Below, piece after piece: positions 63,808 through 64,000 of a stretch of 64,000 bases of DNA (position 1 is the stretch's first letter; every line of letters starts with the position of its first letter). Below the pieces are notes generated by a model. The model was given only the letters and a program-made list of their open reading frames with translations. It was not told the DNA's origin and did not search any database. Made by a program: the position numbers and the translations under genes. This DNA is from Dyella caseinilytica. Lineage in GTDB: Bacteria; Pseudomonadota; Gammaproteobacteria; Xanthomonadales; Rhodanobacteraceae. The stretch spans positions 4,092,001 to 4,156,000 of the forward strand of contig NZ_CP064030.1 in the NCBI RefSeq assembly GCF_016865235.1. Reading direction: 5' to 3'.

Positions 63808-64000
63808 ATGAAACGTAGGAGTCTGTATTTTTTGATTGCTCTTGCTTTGGGCGGCGCGGGTGTCGTGCATGCGCAAGACAATACGTCGACTGCCCCCCCA
63901 GGCAGCTCGAGCAGTGACGTCAGTACCACCAGTTACGACGACCGCTGGTATGTCGGCCCGACGGTCGGCTACTACCACAACGACACCAAGCGGCTCACCA
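63808..64000 (+). CDS. OmpA-like outer-membrane protein, N-terminal part (runs off right edge)
   Basis: 64 codons are visible. Signal peptide MKRRSLYFLIALALGGAGVVHAQ, a Ser/Thr/Pro-rich spacer, then the beta-barrel opening DDRWYVGPTVGYYHNDTKRLT, typical of the OmpA/OprF-like proteins of xanthomonads. The rest, including any peptidoglycan-binding OmpA domain, is beyond the window. Confidence 0.75.
   Translation, partial: MKRRSLYFLIALALGGAGVVHAQDNTSTAPPGSSSSDVSTTSYDDRWYVGPTVGYYHNDTKRLT

Overview
The window reads as chromosome of a gammaproteobacterium of the Xanthomonadales, probably Rhodanobacteraceae (Dyella/Rhodanobacter/Luteibacter type). This is inferred from a TraB/GumN-type protein, a monomeric isocitrate dehydrogenase, many REP-like palindromes of the 'cgtcgtcccggcg' kind, large TonB-dependent receptors with Gln/Ser/Thr-rich N-termini, and generally GC-rich coding sequence. 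No tRNA, rRNA, CRISPR array, transposase or phage gene was recognised.

The most interesting segment is 4.2-20.6 kb. Four very similar TonB-dependent receptor genes (about 1050 residues each) lie head to tail, each with its own terminator and a shared upstream block, and all four start with TTG or GTG. A frameshifted scrap of a fifth receptor precedes them. After the last receptor come a 59-residue peptide gene absent from simple long-ORF lists (19113-19292) and a 368-residue ATP-grasp ligase of the microviridin MvdC/MvdD type. The peptide has a leader element resembling the microviridin PFFARFL helix and a C-terminus with clustered Thr/Ser followed by three Asp. I read this as a graspetide (omega-ester RiPP) biosynthetic locus joined to an expanded set of outer-membrane receptors. 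No dedicated protease or exporter gene is next to it. The following genes, on the opposite strand, are an mdtABC-type RND efflux operon (20.6-28.8 kb).

The other regions are mostly housekeeping. 0-4 kb: TraB/GumN fragment, isocitrate dehydrogenase, two small unknown proteins. 29-35.8 kb: membrane-anchored cytochrome c, alpha/beta hydrolase, zapE, a CNNM/CorC-type protein, an MFS organic-acid carrier. 35.9-40.4 kb: a cobalamin riboswitch ahead of nrdA and nrdB (class I ribonucleotide reductase), the two genes being separated by an antisense GIY-YIG gene and REP elements. 40.4-42.6 kb: tandem GNAT genes, a lipoprotein, a DUF2076 protein. 42.7-47.7 kb: a BlaI/BlaR1-type sensor pair behind two perfect palindromic operators, followed by two MacB/FtsX-type permeases with no ATPase gene. 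47.8-51.2 kb: secreted metallopeptidase and dipeptidyl peptidase IV. 51.3-55.7 kb: thioesterase, a glutathione S-transferase scrap, a LysR regulator divergent from an aldo/keto reductase, queF, a lipoprotein. 55.8-59.3 kb: mprF overlapping a VirJ/AcvB gene, a lysyl-phosphatidylglycerol synthesis and turnover pair. 59.5-60.6 kb: two CsbD genes and a DUF1328 membrane peptide (stress-type genes). 60.7-64 kb: methyltransferase, GNAT, lysophospholipase-like hydrolase, and the start of an OmpA-like outer-membrane protein.
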